Assembly: GCA_031216915.1 (NCBI GenBank)
Contig: CM062292.1
Span: 199,847,262-199,911,261 of the forward strand
DNA length: 64,000 bases
Direction: 5' to 3'
Origin: Pictodentalium vernedei
Taxonomy: Eukaryota; Mollusca; Scaphopoda; Dentaliida; Dentaliidae
Under the pieces are notes generated by a model. It was not told the DNA's origin. It ran no database searches and saw nothing but the letters and a program-made list of their open reading frames with translations. Both the position numbers and the translations under genes were made by a program. Each line of letters opens with the position of its first letter. Position 1 is the stretch's first letter. Shown here piece after piece: positions 33,601-43,676 of the stretch.

Positions 33601-33835
33601 GGTGACCTAAAATACTTCTTAGAGTCACTTTGTCAGGTGAGCGATTAAGGCCACGTGGGGCCTCTTGTTTCTTGATGCTTTTGCCCCACTGTTTTTTGCA
33701 CCACTAATCCCTTTGGAAAGATCAAAATAGAGAGTATATTTTCTGAATTAGGGACTTCCACTGTAGTGCAAGCCTGTAGTAAACAATTGTGGTAGGTATA
33801 ATAAGAAAGGAAATTTACTATAAAATTTTTATTTT

Positions 33836-34225
33836 TACACTCGAAAAGGTGGGCATGGCCACAAATATTGAAAGTGGATCACACTCATATCTCTAGCATG
33901 ATATGACGTATGGCCATGGGACCAGCCTCCTCTGAACACTTTGTTTTCAAAGGGTAACATTGCAAGAAATGCTACACGGCAATGTTACACGGCCAAGTAG
34001 CATTGCGAATTGACCCATTGCAGCGTATGGGAAAATAACATGGTGTTTTGTAATGATGTATAATAATATATATATATATATCAGTGTTGATGATATTGAT
34101 AATATGTTATCATTGGCAGCTTCCCCAAATGGGGAAGACATCCTGTCATAAATTTGTAAATTAACCTTTTTTGAAAACTTCTTGTCATTACCTGAATAAA
34201 TATTTAAATTAACCTTTTTTGACAG
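33836..34225. other. Intronic DNA before galectin exon 2
   Basis: Contains an (AT)n tract (about 34063-34081), short inverted repeats around GCAATGTTAC, and a duplicated TAAATTAACCTTTTTTGA at about 34159 and 34206; the second copy forms the pyrimidine tract of the splice acceptor. Confidence 0.6.
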
Positions 34226-34439
34226 GTTCAGTTTTAACCTCCAGGATGGCCCCTATGACAATGATATTGCTCTGACCTTTGATGTCCGCTTTCATTATGG
34301 TAATGATTGTAATGTGGTAGTTAGAAACTCCTGTATAGCTGGTGCCTGGGGAACTGAAGAGAGACAAATAGGCTACTTCCCATTCATGCAAGATGTCAAC
34401 TTTGATATAATGATCCTAGTTGAACAATCTTCTTTTAAG
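34226..34439 (+). CDS. Galectin, central CRD exon
   Basis: This 214-bp exon lies between TTTTTTGACAG and GTGAGT. Its first base completes the split Arg codon; 71 codons follow. It encodes the core of the galectin fold: FSFNLQDGPYDNDIALTF, then VRFHYGNDCNVVVRNSC, then GAWGTEERQIGYFPF and FDIMILVEQSSFK. Of the seven canonical sugar-contacting residues, Arg, Asn (VVRN), Trp, Glu and Arg (WGTEER) are present. The family's H-x-N-P-R becomes T-x-D-V-R, so the His and Asn that contact galactose O4 are replaced. Binding may be altered or weak. The exon ends in phase 0. Confidence 0.92.
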
Positions 34440-34582
34440 GTGAGTCTTTTAGCAGCAAAGTAATCTTGTTTTATAGGTGAGACCCAAGCTAGAAAATAAG
34501 CAGACTGTCATCTGCAAAATGAGGTTCCCAGAGGGTGAATTTAGTGATGCTACCCTGCATAGCAGTAATACACTGCAATATA

Positions 34583-36190
34583 TACTACTCAAAGTTTGCT
34601 AAGCACCAAGTATATCCAACTACCTGTTTTATGTTTTAGTTGAAATATTGTTATGAGAAGTGTGTATGTTTTTTATTTAATTATATCTTTAATGATTTAA
34701 GTACAGAAATTAAGATTTTGTTTGTGTTTGACATTATTTTTTAGCTTTTAAATATGATAACCATGGAAAATGGATATTATCATTTAAAGAGGAAATTTTT
34801 CAAATTTGTCAAAAAGTTGACGGAGCGAACTGGTATGGGTTCAGTATCGAGATTTGAGACCCATTATTGTTGATTACAGCTTGACAACGCCTTCTCATGC
34901 TCCCAATCAGGTTCCTGATGGTCCTTTGTGGGATGTTGTTCCATTCTTGGACCATCATGGCACCAAGCTCCTGGACACTTCTTGGCCTGACAGGACGGGC
35001 TGAAATTGCAAGCTGAAACTCATTCTGGACATGCTCGATTGGATTGAGGTCAGGGGATCATGCTGACCAGTCCATACACTCAATCCTTACCCCCACGTTT
35101 GTACTCCCAGACAGCATAGGCAACATGGTGATGGGCATTACCATCCATCAGAATGAATCTGTCACCCACTGCATCAGAATGAATCTGTCACCCACTGCAC
35201 CTGCATACAATCTGACATGGGCATCCAGGATCTCATCAATATATCGCTGTGTAGTCAATGTACCGCAGTCAAGGACACAGAGCTCTGTACATTCATCCCA
35301 GCTGATGCCGCCCCAGACCATTATTGACCCTCCACCATAGCGACCATGTCCAGCAATGTTGGCTGCATGGAATCGCTCTCCTGGACTTCTCCATACTCTA
35401 GAATGCCTGTCTGTGTTGTTGAAGCAGTACCTTGACTCATCTGTAAAAAGGACAGGTCGTCAATCTTCTCTGGTACATCCAACATGGTCCATGGCCCATT
35501 CATATCGTGTCTGGAGGTGGTTCTGGGACAGCGGAATGTGAATACATGGTCTTCTCGATCGGAGACCACCTTCGTGCAACCTTGCACGGATAGTCTGCGT
35601 CAAAACATTTACCGTGGATGCATTCTGAAGGTCACTGCGAAACTGGGTTGCTGTTGCAAAGTGGTTCCTACGGGCCTAAATGATTAAAAACCGGTCTTCA
35701 GTTGCAAATGTTGCTCTGTCTCTGCCACACCATGCCATCTTACTGGTGTGCCATACTGCTGAAATCTTCCTCAGGCTCTGGTGATCAGTGTATGGTGCAC
35801 ACCAAAGTCTTCACCAACCTGACGATTCATAGCCCCTTGCTCCGCCATCCCAACAGCCTGCCACATTTCTTCTTCAGACAAATGTCTTCGTACATTTGCA
35901 TTCGCCATATTCAATCATTAAATCACAAGGGTTTGTGTTGAAATGAAGATTGAATACCCCTACACATGCCATGTACATGTAGACAGTACACGAAAACATC
36001 ATGAAAATCAGGGAGTACATGCTTTCCATGACTGTCACGAAAAGTCTGCCTGTCAAGAGAGCTAATGTATACACTGAGGACCATCTCAATACATTCCTCA
36101 GTCATATCCACCAGAAATATTGCAAAATGTCACAAGCAAATTTCACAATGATGTGTCAGATATGTGATGCTTAGCAAACTTTGTGTAGTA
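34583..36190 (-). mobile_element. Tc1/mariner-type element, decayed
   Basis: Terminal inverted repeats TACTACTCAAAGTTTGCTAA (34583) and TTAGCAAACTTTGTGTAGTA (ending 36190) are flanked by TA. The transposase fossil is on the minus strand between them. Confidence 0.8.
34809..35908 (-). pseudogene. Tc1-like transposase pseudogene
   Basis: The start MANANVRRHLSEEEMWQA lies at 35908 and the last codons before TGA are at 34809. About 366 codons fits the roughly 340 of the family. The N terminus looks like the helix-turn-helix DNA-binding region (QGAMNRQVGEDFGVHHTLI). Near the end the catalytic signature SPDLNPIEHV is clear, followed by NNIPQRTIRNLIGSMRRRC, but the residue before SPDLNPIEH is a TGA stop. 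Many other stops and shifts occur. A 27-bp duplication (CAGAATGAATCTGTCACCCA twice) lies at about 35153-35205. Confidence 0.75.
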
Positions 36191-36192
36191 TA

Positions 36193-37145
36193 TTTTGAAC
36201 ATCTGTTGGTCATGCAAAATGATAAATTTAACCTCCATTTTACGAGTGTTTTCAGATCAGTTGACAAAACTCCACTAGTATTTTCTACGATGTTGGTGCC
36301 TATAATTTAACTCCCTTGATGTGCACCAGTCATTTTTCGTAATCATCCATGACTTTTTTTGTTCGGGTGGATCGATTTGAAAATTGCAAACTAGAAGTCG
36401 AATCATGAACTTCAAGAGCATGTTTCAATCACTGATGTATTTATTTTTCATTGCCAACCCACAGGACCAGGGTTCTCTAGCTTTTTATGTATTTGGTAAG
36501 GTTAGTTGTAACAATTATCAGATGACAATTTACCTATTTTCGTTGTAATTACCAGTGCCTGTGACTAAAATCGTCCTTATTCGAAAACTGAACATTACAT
36601 GTAGAAGGGTGTGCTTAGAATCAGAGGAGCCACTTGGTGACTCACATTTGTAAAGTTAGGGATGGGCTTATGTTAGAGTAGGAGCTCAGACATGGGTAGC
36701 CAGGCAGTGCAGTATGTAATAGAAATTGGGGAATTGGGGTTGGGGAAGGGTGCTGAAGTTGAAATTGCTTATCAATTTTTCAGGACTGCAATAAAAACTG
36801 CTAATCAAATTTTTAAAAACAAAAAAATACCCTGACTGAGAGCAGACAACTTCTACTTTACTGTTATAATATGTAGGGAGCTACGATTATTTAAATTTTG
36901 AATCAATTCTCGAATCAGCTTCCAGATTCAATTGATTCATCACCAAATCGTGGACAAGTTTTGAACAAAATGACAGTCTAATTCAGTAATGTAATCAACT
37001 ACTGACAACTCAAAACTGATGTTTGATCGATAATTTCCTGACATCATATTGGTGAATATTTATTGTTATTACAGGTACTTTGCTATACTATTCTAGTCTG
37101 ACTGAATTGACCATTTACTAACATTTAATAGATGTTTTATCTTTT
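36193..37145. other. Intron 2 stretch without recognised features
   Basis: AT-rich DNA without convincing coding potential. I looked for additional galectin exons here and found none. Confidence 0.5.
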
Positions 37146-37298
37146 AGCTGGTAGAGCGCGTAATTATTTTTGGTCTTCCAAATTTGTTTACAAGCCTATA
37201 TGCCTTGTTACAATTTTTGTAACAAGGCAAATCCTTGCAGATTGAATAATTTCACTTCAAAGCTAATATGAAGCATGTGCATTGAATATGAAGCCTTT
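37146..37298. mobile_element. TTAA MITE (CTGGTAGAGTGC family), truncated by a Helitron-like element
   Basis: Left tip TTTAGCTGGTAGAGCGC (about 37146), centre CCTTGTTACAATTTTTGTAA (a collapsed version of the family hairpin), and the family phrase AATATGAAGCCTTTTA. The sequence changes to a Helitron-like 5' tip at 37299. Confidence 0.6.
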
Positions 37299-38911
37299 TA
37301 TCAGTTCACCTGACAGCAAGTCAGTGTGAGGTATTGCCATCACTTGTCGTCCGTTATCCATTAACTTTTGCAAACTTGGCTTCTTCTTCACAGCCATTCA
37401 GCCAATTTCAAACATATATTGCACAAACCATCCCTGGGGTATACCCTTTCTATTTCATTCAAATGAAGCGGCTGCCTTCTTCAGGCTCTGGTCAATGATG
37501 CCAAAGCCTAAAAATCTTTAAAAATCTTCTCATGAACCACCAGAGATTGCCTTGATATATGGTATGTAACCCTCTTTGGTGTTGAAGATTAAAGTTTGTT
37601 CAAGAGAAGTTGGTAGATCAATATTTGGGCTCTCTGTGGGCACACAACTAGTTTGGGCTCCACCCAAAATTTCTATTTCAAGAACCGATCCAAAATTTGA
37701 ACCAAATTTGGCATGTAGCATAAGTTGGTCCAAAGTACTTGATTGATGCCCAAAATTGTTTTTTTTCGTTGCCAAGTGGGTACCCCAAGGGCTAAAAATT
37801 CAAATGCTCATATTCTCCAAACTACATGGAACAGAGAACTATTATGTGGTATGAAGCATCCTTTTGACAAGTAGAATGGATTAAAAAAAATGGCCATCAG
37901 TTGTGTCAGGGTGTTCTGTAGGGGCATTTGAAAAAATGCTGAGTCGGCATATTTGCAAAAATTGAAAAAAACATTTTTTTTCAGAACCGCTTATCAGAAT
38001 CTGTTGATATTTGGTATACAGCATCCATAGGACGGTCAAATACAAGTGTTTTCAAATCGACCCCTCGCTTCATATTTGGGCTCAACAGAGGAGCCCAAAT
38101 AATTAACTTAGGGCACTATGGGGAATAAGCTTTAAAAATCTTCTTCAGATCAAACAGTCAGATTCTTTTGATACTTGGTATACAACATTTCTACAGGGGT
38201 TAGATTGCAATTTGTTCAAATTGAGTCCCTGGGTTAATATTTGTGCTTCCTATGGAAGTCTGAATATTAACTTGGTGCAATATGAGGAATAATCTTTAAA
38301 AATCTTCTTCTTCAGATCCAGAAGTCAGATACTTTTGATATTTGGTATGTAGCATCTTTAGGTGGGGGAGGTAGATTCAAGTTTATTCAAATAAGATCCC
38401 TGGAAGAATAGTTGGGCTCTTTGTTGAAGCCCAAATTTTAACTTCGTGCAATATGAGAAAATTTCTTAAAAAATGTTTTTTTTTCAGACCCACTTGTGAG
38501 AATTCTTTCAAATTTAGTATGTGACATCTATAGAGGTGTAAGGTTCAAATTTGTTCAAATAGAGTTCCTGGGTTAATATTTGGTTTCCCCAAGGGAACCC
38601 AAATATTTACTTAGTGCAATATGGGGAATTATTGTTTAAAATCATCTCCTTCAGATCCAGCAGTCAGATTCTTTTGATATTTAGTGTACAACACCTCTGG
38701 GAGGGTTAGATTGAAGGTTGATCAAATCAGGTCCCTGAATTAATATTATATAATATTATTGAAGCCCAAAGTTTAACTTAGAGCAATATGAGAAAATTTC
38801 TTGAAAATTTTTTTCTTCAGATCCACCAGTGAGAATCCTTTCATATGTGGTTTGTAACATCTCTAGGGGTGTCAAATTAAAGTTTGTTCAAATCGATTCG
38901 CTTGTCTTTTT
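37299..38911 (+). mobile_element. Helitron-like tandem-array element G, 3' truncated
   Basis: Begins with a decayed tip TCAGTTCACCTGACAGCAAG and GTATTGCCATCAC, then about 155-170-bp monomers related to those of element B (AATCTTCTTCAGATC, TTTTGATACTTGGTATACAA). Stops where element C begins, inside a monomer, so C inserted into G or replaced its end. Confidence 0.6.
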
Positions 38912-41507
38912 TAGCTTAACTTGACATAGTCAAGATAAGCTATTGCCATCACGCGTGCGGAAGTCTGTGAGTCTGTTAGTCTGTGAGTCTGTGACGTCTG
39001 TTCACATTTTCCTTTAGCACGTGCTACACCCCGCAGTTCTTGTCTGATCGTCACAAAATTTCATATGTAGGTTTGGGGTCATGTCTAGATGAGAACGTCC
39101 CCTTTTGGTTGCGATCAGGCAACCGGTATGGTTGCCCGAGCCCAAAACCCAAAAACCATTAGCACAGTCTACGGGTCGTATTTATGAAGGGATTTCATTG
39201 TAACTTGGTAGGATGCCTCTGTATCATGCCTAGATGAGAACGTCCCCTTTTGGTCATGATCTGTCAACCGTGATGGCTGCCCAAGCCCGAAACCCAAAAA
39301 CTTTTAGCACAGTCTGCAGGTCATATTTAATATGGAGGGATTTCATTGTAACTTGGTAGGATGACTCTGTTTGATGTCTAGATGAGAACTTCCTCATTTG
39401 GTCGTGATCTGTCAACCGTGACGACAGCCCGAGCCCAAAACCCGAAAACCTTTAGCACAGTCTACATGCCATATATATGGAGGGATTTCATTGTAACTTG
39501 GTAGGTTGACTTCATATAATGTCTAGATGAGAACGTCCCCTTTTGGATGCAATTAGGCAACTGTGATGGCTACAGGGGCCCGAAGCCCGAAAACCTTTAG
39601 CACAGTCTACATGTCATATTTATGAAGGGATTTAATTGTAACTTGGTAGGATGGCTCTAAATAATGTCTAGATGAGAATGTCCCCTTTTGATCTCGATCA
39701 TTCAGCCTTGATGGCTGCCCGAGCCAAAAAACCTTTAGCATAGACTATAGGTAGTATTTATGGAAGGATTTCATTGTAACTTGTTAGGTTGACTCCATAT
39801 AATGCCTAGATGATGGCATCCTCTTTTGGTCGTGATTGGTCAACTGTGACGGCTACAGGTGCCCGAAAACCTTGAGCCCAGTCTACAGGTCATATTTATG
39901 AAGGGATTTCATTGTAACTTTGTATGATCACTCCAGATGATGCCCAGATGAGAATGTCCCCTTTGGTTGCGATCATTCAACCATGATGGCTGCCCAAAGC
40001 CCGAAAACCTTTAGCACAGTCTTCAGGTCATATTTATGAAGGGATTTCGTTGTACCTTGGTAGGATGACTCCAAATAAAGTCTAGATGAGAACATCCCCT
40101 TTTGGTCGCGATCATTCAGCCTTGATGGCTGCCAGAGCCCAAAAACATTTAGCATAGACTATGGTCGTATTTATGGAAGGATTTCATTGTAACTTGTTAG
40201 GTTGACTCCATATAATGCCTAGATGATGACATCCCATTTTGGTCGTGATTGGTCAGCTGTGACTGCTACAGGTGTCCGAAGCCGGGAAACCTTGAGCACA
40301 GTCTACAGGTCATATTTATGAAGGGATTTCATTGTATCTTCGTAGGATCACTCCAGATGATGCCCAGATGAGAATTCTCCTTTTGGTTGCGATCATTCAA
40401 CCATGATGGCTGCCCAAGCCCAAAAACCTATAGCACAGTCTACAGGTCATATTTATGAAGGGATTTCATTGTAACTTGATAGGTTGACTTCATATAATGT
40501 CTCGATGAGAACGTCCCCTTTTGGATGCAATTGGGCAACTGTGATGACTACAGGGGCCCGAAGCCCGAAAACTTTTAGCAAGGTCTACAGGTCTTATTTA
40601 TGAAGGGATTTCATTGTAACTTGGTAGGATGACTCCAAATAATGTCTAGATGAGAACGTCCTCTTTTGGTCGCGATCATTCAGCCTTGATGGCTGCCCAA
40701 GGCCAAAACCCAAGAACCTTTAGCATAGTCTATAGGTCGTATTTATGGAAGGATTTAATTGTAACTTGTTAGGTTGACTTCATATAATGCCTAGATGATG
40801 ACATCCTCTTTTGGTCGTGATTGGTCAACTGTGACGGTTTCAGGGGCCAGAAGCCCGAAAACCTCGAGCACATTCTACAGGTCATATTTATGAAGGGATT
40901 TCATTGTAACTTCGTAGGATCACTCCAGATTATACCCAGATGACAAAGCCCCCTTTTGGTCGCTATCATTGAACCTGGCTTCCCGAACCCCAAACCTGAA
41001 AAACTTCAGTACAGACTACAGGTCATATTTGTGAAGGAATTTCATTGTAACTTAGTAGAATGACTCCGTATAATGTCGAGATGAGTACGTCCCCTTTTAG
41101 TTGCAATCGGTCTACCGTCATGGCTACACAGGCCTGAAGCTTGAAAACCTTTAGCACAGTCTACAGGCCATATTTATGAAGGGATTTCAATGTAACTTGA
41201 TAGGATGACTCGTTTTGGAATAATTCCACTGTAACTTGGTAACTTTCTTTGGCATATGTTAACTGTGAGGGCCACATACATTAACTGTGAGGTCATATTA
41301 ACCCACCCCTCAGCTCTTTAGTACAGTGTATACCTCATATTATTTTTTATTAAAAACATAGCATACAGGCAACAGAAATGAACATATTCCCAATTATCAC
41401 AATTCTTGTCTTATTTCATAATCCTTTCATAAACATTGAACATTATCCTTTTTATCAAACACAACACACAGACAAGTTAAGCTACAGTGTCATTGACACT
41501 TTCATTT
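38912..41507 (+). mobile_element. Helitron-like tandem-array element C (about 144-bp monomers)
   Basis: Starts TTTTAGCTTAACTTGAC with hairpin partner GTCAAGATAAGCT and TATTGCCATCACGCG; ends GACAAGTTAAGCTACAG, hairpin AGTGTCATTGACACT, TTCATT. The array (about 39060-41220) repeats GGGATTTCATTGTAACTTGG, AGATGAGAACGTCCCCTTTT and CTTTAGCACAGTCTACAGGT. The 3' unique part (about 41220-41460) precedes the tip. Element D (50751-53159) is a sister copy. Confidence 0.75.
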
Positions 41508-41672
41508 GTCTCAAAAATAGAGATTATGACCCCTCATTGGAACAAGCGCATTCCAACGCGGGGTCAAAACCTATGTTTTTGAATCAAAAAATGAAAAAAT
41601 AATGAAAATTAATTGGAAATTTTTTAGAATAGCACTGGCCGGTTTTGGCCGTTATGTTGGGTAAAGGGTTAA
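41508..41672. mobile_element. TTAA MITE, 5' truncated
   Basis: Core GACCCCTCATTGGAACAAGC with its complement, then GGCCGTTATGTTGGGTAAAG and TTAA at 41669-41672. The left third is missing and is replaced by the end of element C. Confidence 0.7.
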
Positions 41673-41741
41673 TTTGATAAATTTAAACAACAGTTTCAAA
41701 AAACACGTTTTTCTCACCATGATTTTTCTTCTCTTTTATAG

Positions 41742-41858
41742 GTTGCTGTAAACAACCAGCATTTCACAGAGTTTTATCACCGACTTCTGCCATTGAACAG
41801 AGCCAACACCTTGAAAGTGATTGGTGATGTCACTTTGACTCAAGTCAGAATACAGTAG
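41742..41858 (+). CDS. Galectin, C-terminal exon with stop codon
   Basis: The exon follows a TTCTCTTTTATAG acceptor and starts in phase 0. Its 38 codons, ending in TAG at 41856-41858, complete the carbohydrate-recognition domain: VAVNNQHFTEFYHRL, then NRANTLKVIGDVTLTQVRIQ. This matches the end of galectin domains, in which K-V-A-V-N-x-x-H is followed by E-(F/Y)-x-H-R, then a T-L-x-(I/V)-x-G-D-V strand. The protein ends directly after the CRD, so this is either a single-domain galectin or the last domain of a tandem-repeat one. Confidence 0.92.
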   Translation, partial: VAVNNQHFTEFYHRLLPLNRANTLKVIGDVTLTQVRIQ

Positions 41859-42886
41859 ACTTGATTTTACTTGGTGTGCTTCAAAGCTCACTCATGTTGG
41901 GAAAGTGTTTTTTGTTGAAATCAAAAATTAAGGATTGAAATCAAAAATTAAAGATCTCTAATGAATAACAGAATGTCACAATGTGTGAATATGTTTGTCA
42001 ATGCCGCAGAAGTGCCAGCTCGGAAGGACAGAACAAGATGCACAGCCTCGAGTTCTGTTCTTTATGTGATGGCATGAGTGCCATATTGACAAAAACATTC
42101 TCACAGGTGGCATTCTTTGTTTATCCCATGCCCATTCTATGAAATCCCCCATCTACAGCAACACTAAACTATGCGGAAAATGAAAATCCGTTCCGCCCTC
42201 ATGTACTGAACAGAAATCGTTGACAAACTATTTCTAAATAGAAGTGAAATTTCACTGGAATTTTCTGCAAATCATGCACTGGAATTACAATTTGAATCAC
42301 TAGTGATAGCTAAAAATAGTAACACAGGTTTCCCTCACAAATTTGGTTGGTGATAAAATGTGTTCTTTTTGTTGATAGTTCGTCCTCTTGAGTTCCAATG
42401 TGTTCTATGTGCCTACTTGTCAAATGAATTGCTTAGTGTCCTTCTAATAATTGCTTTTATAGATGTAAAGGCATGATTAACCCATTCACACGCGTGTGTC
42501 ATTCTGTGTATTTATTACCTGCCTCTATGACATGGAGTTCAGTAATTTAAAAATTCAAACATCACACTCAGAAAATTTCAAACTTTACTACTCTGTTATT
42601 TATTGATCATCTGTTTGAAATAAAAACAAAAACAAAACTCAGGTGTGATTGGCAAACACATGTGATGGATTATTACATAAACAGAAAAATATAAATGAAA
42701 TTTGTGTCCAAACAGATTATTAATATTTTTAAGACATTAGCTGCCGTTACCTGAGAGAGATTAACTTCAAAGTCAGAACACTCCCAATTTAAAGAAAAAG
42801 TTTAATTTCATTAATTTTGGTCGGTTTGAACAAAAAAATAATCAATTGATATTCGATTTATCAGCTGTTATGGCAGCTTCGGAAAT
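41859..42886 (+). other. Probable galectin 3' UTR and downstream DNA
   Basis: Relatively free of the repeats that fill the rest of the window. Includes a short duplication of TTGAAATCAAAAATTAA (41917-41954). No coding sequence is evident. Confidence 0.5.
42619..42624 (+). terminator. Candidate polyadenylation signal AATAAA for the galectin
   Basis: AATAAA in GTTTGAAATAAAAAC, about 760 bp after the stop codon; the first canonical hexamer I find after the gene. No downstream element was assessed, and variant signals could lie closer. Confidence 0.35.
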
Positions 42887-43356
42887 TGACCTACTGCATT
42901 TACTCTATGTATTGGGACACTCTATGATTTGGGACACGCATTTTTTCCAGAAAACTATATTTTTTTTATGCTCCAAAGTTTGGGACATTCAGGAGATTTG
43001 TCTCCAGTTGGCCCGTCACTAGTAGCAGATGACACTCATAAAAAAAATCCTTGGGTAACTAAAAATTTTCATTTTTTGCTTCCAAAACATAGCTTATGAT
43101 CCCTCATTGGAACGTGCGCAATATGCTCGTTCCAATGAGGGATCATAAACTATGTTTTGGAAGCAAAAACTGAAAATATAAAAAAAAATTGGACAGCGAT
43201 TTTCATATATAGTGATGGAAAACAAATCACACACAACTTTATTCAGCATCAAATCATGACCAGGCTGTGTTCTTTCCCTATTTTCTAAGAATTGGGACAC
43301 CTGTGAAAATAATTATTTTTAGCTGTCCCAATACATAGAGTAAATACGGTAGGTCA
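42887..43356. mobile_element. Inverted-repeat element with 33-bp tips
   Basis: The left tip TGACCTACTGCATTTACTCT continues to GTATTGGGACA and is mirrored at the right (TGTCCCAATACATAGAGTAA to GGTAGGTCA, ending 43356) with one or two mismatches. It encloses a palindromic core (43060-43170) like that of the TTAA MITEs. TA occurs at matching places in both tips (TACTGC, GCGGTA-like), hinting at a Tc1/mariner-type MITE, but the duplication is not certain. Confidence 0.65.
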
Positions 43357-43611
43357 GTATGTGATGTTTCAATTTGCCGATTATGAAAATGGGCGGAGAT
43401 TAGTTTTTTTGATTTATTGGAGAAATAGTCTGTCAATGAAAATCCATAGGGAATACAGATTCCATACACATTTGTAAATATGGCTCTGGAGGAAAAGTAA
43501 TGGGCATGTAATAAGTCATGATTTTGTACTCAATTTATGAACCTTCTGTTCACTGATATCCAAATAACAATATTTGAAGTTGCAAATTTTTCCTATGATT
43601 CAACTGTGAAT

Positions 43612-43676
43612 TTAACCCTTTACCTAATAAAACGGCCGCATCTGTATGCAATGTGAGCAGTTGAAAAAATGTATTT
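43612..43676. repeat. Left tip of a TTAA MITE
   Basis: TTAACCCTTTACCTAATAAA and CGGCCGCATCTGTATGC resemble the tips of the CCCTTTACCTAACA family. The rest is absent; repeat X begins at 43677. Confidence 0.5.

Larger units (their letters stand above)
29914..33670 (+). mobile_element. Helitron-like tandem-array element B (about 167-bp monomers)
   Basis: Starts TTTTTAGCTCACCTGAGCG followed by a GTCCGTC repeat leader (29966-30020), and ends TGTCAGGTGAGCG, hairpin AGGCCACGTGGGGCCT, CTTGTT. The array (about 30655-32235) has roughly ten monomers sharing AATCTTCTTCTCCAGATCCA and CAAGTTTGTTCAAATCGGC. The 3' third (32236-33600) is unrelated AT-rich DNA with MITE remnants and a CA microsatellite. It splits the right end of DIRS copy 2 within a T run. 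Confidence 0.75.
24259..33835 (+). mobile_element. DIRS-like element, copy 2, with nested MITE and Helitron-like insertion
   Basis: Starts at the point equivalent to 20260 in copy 1, so the left terminus is missing. It contains gag-like, RT, RNase H and tyrosine-recombinase regions, a MITE at 28964-29211, and an element of 3.76 kb at 29914-33670 that splits its right terminus into 29640-29913 and 33671-33835. It ends with ACTATAAAATTT. The RT plus RNase H plus tyrosine recombinase combination and inverted termini identify the DIRS order. Confidence 0.8.
10243..34225 (+). other. Galectin intron 1 (23,983 bp), packed with transposons
   Basis: Begins GTAATA and ends TTTTTTGACAG. It contains, in order, a hAT transposon, a MITE, a Helitron-like element, a truncated DIRS element, a second MITE, a short tandem repeat, a second DIRS element with a nested MITE and a nested Helitron-like element, and about 390 bp of plain intron before the next exon. 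Confidence 0.8.
34440..41741 (+). other. Galectin intron 2 (7,302 bp)
   Basis: Begins GTGAGT and ends TTCTCTTTTATAG. Contains a Tc1-like fossil, a TTAA MITE fragment, two Helitron-like tandem-array elements and a truncated MITE. The stretch 36193-37145 has no recognisable feature. Confidence 0.8.

Noticed and set aside
39060-41220. Regular direct repeats resembling a CRISPR array
   Set aside because: The repeat unit is about 144 bp with diverged copies and no short-repeat/unique-spacer alternation, in an intron-bearing animal genome. It is the core of a Helitron-like element.
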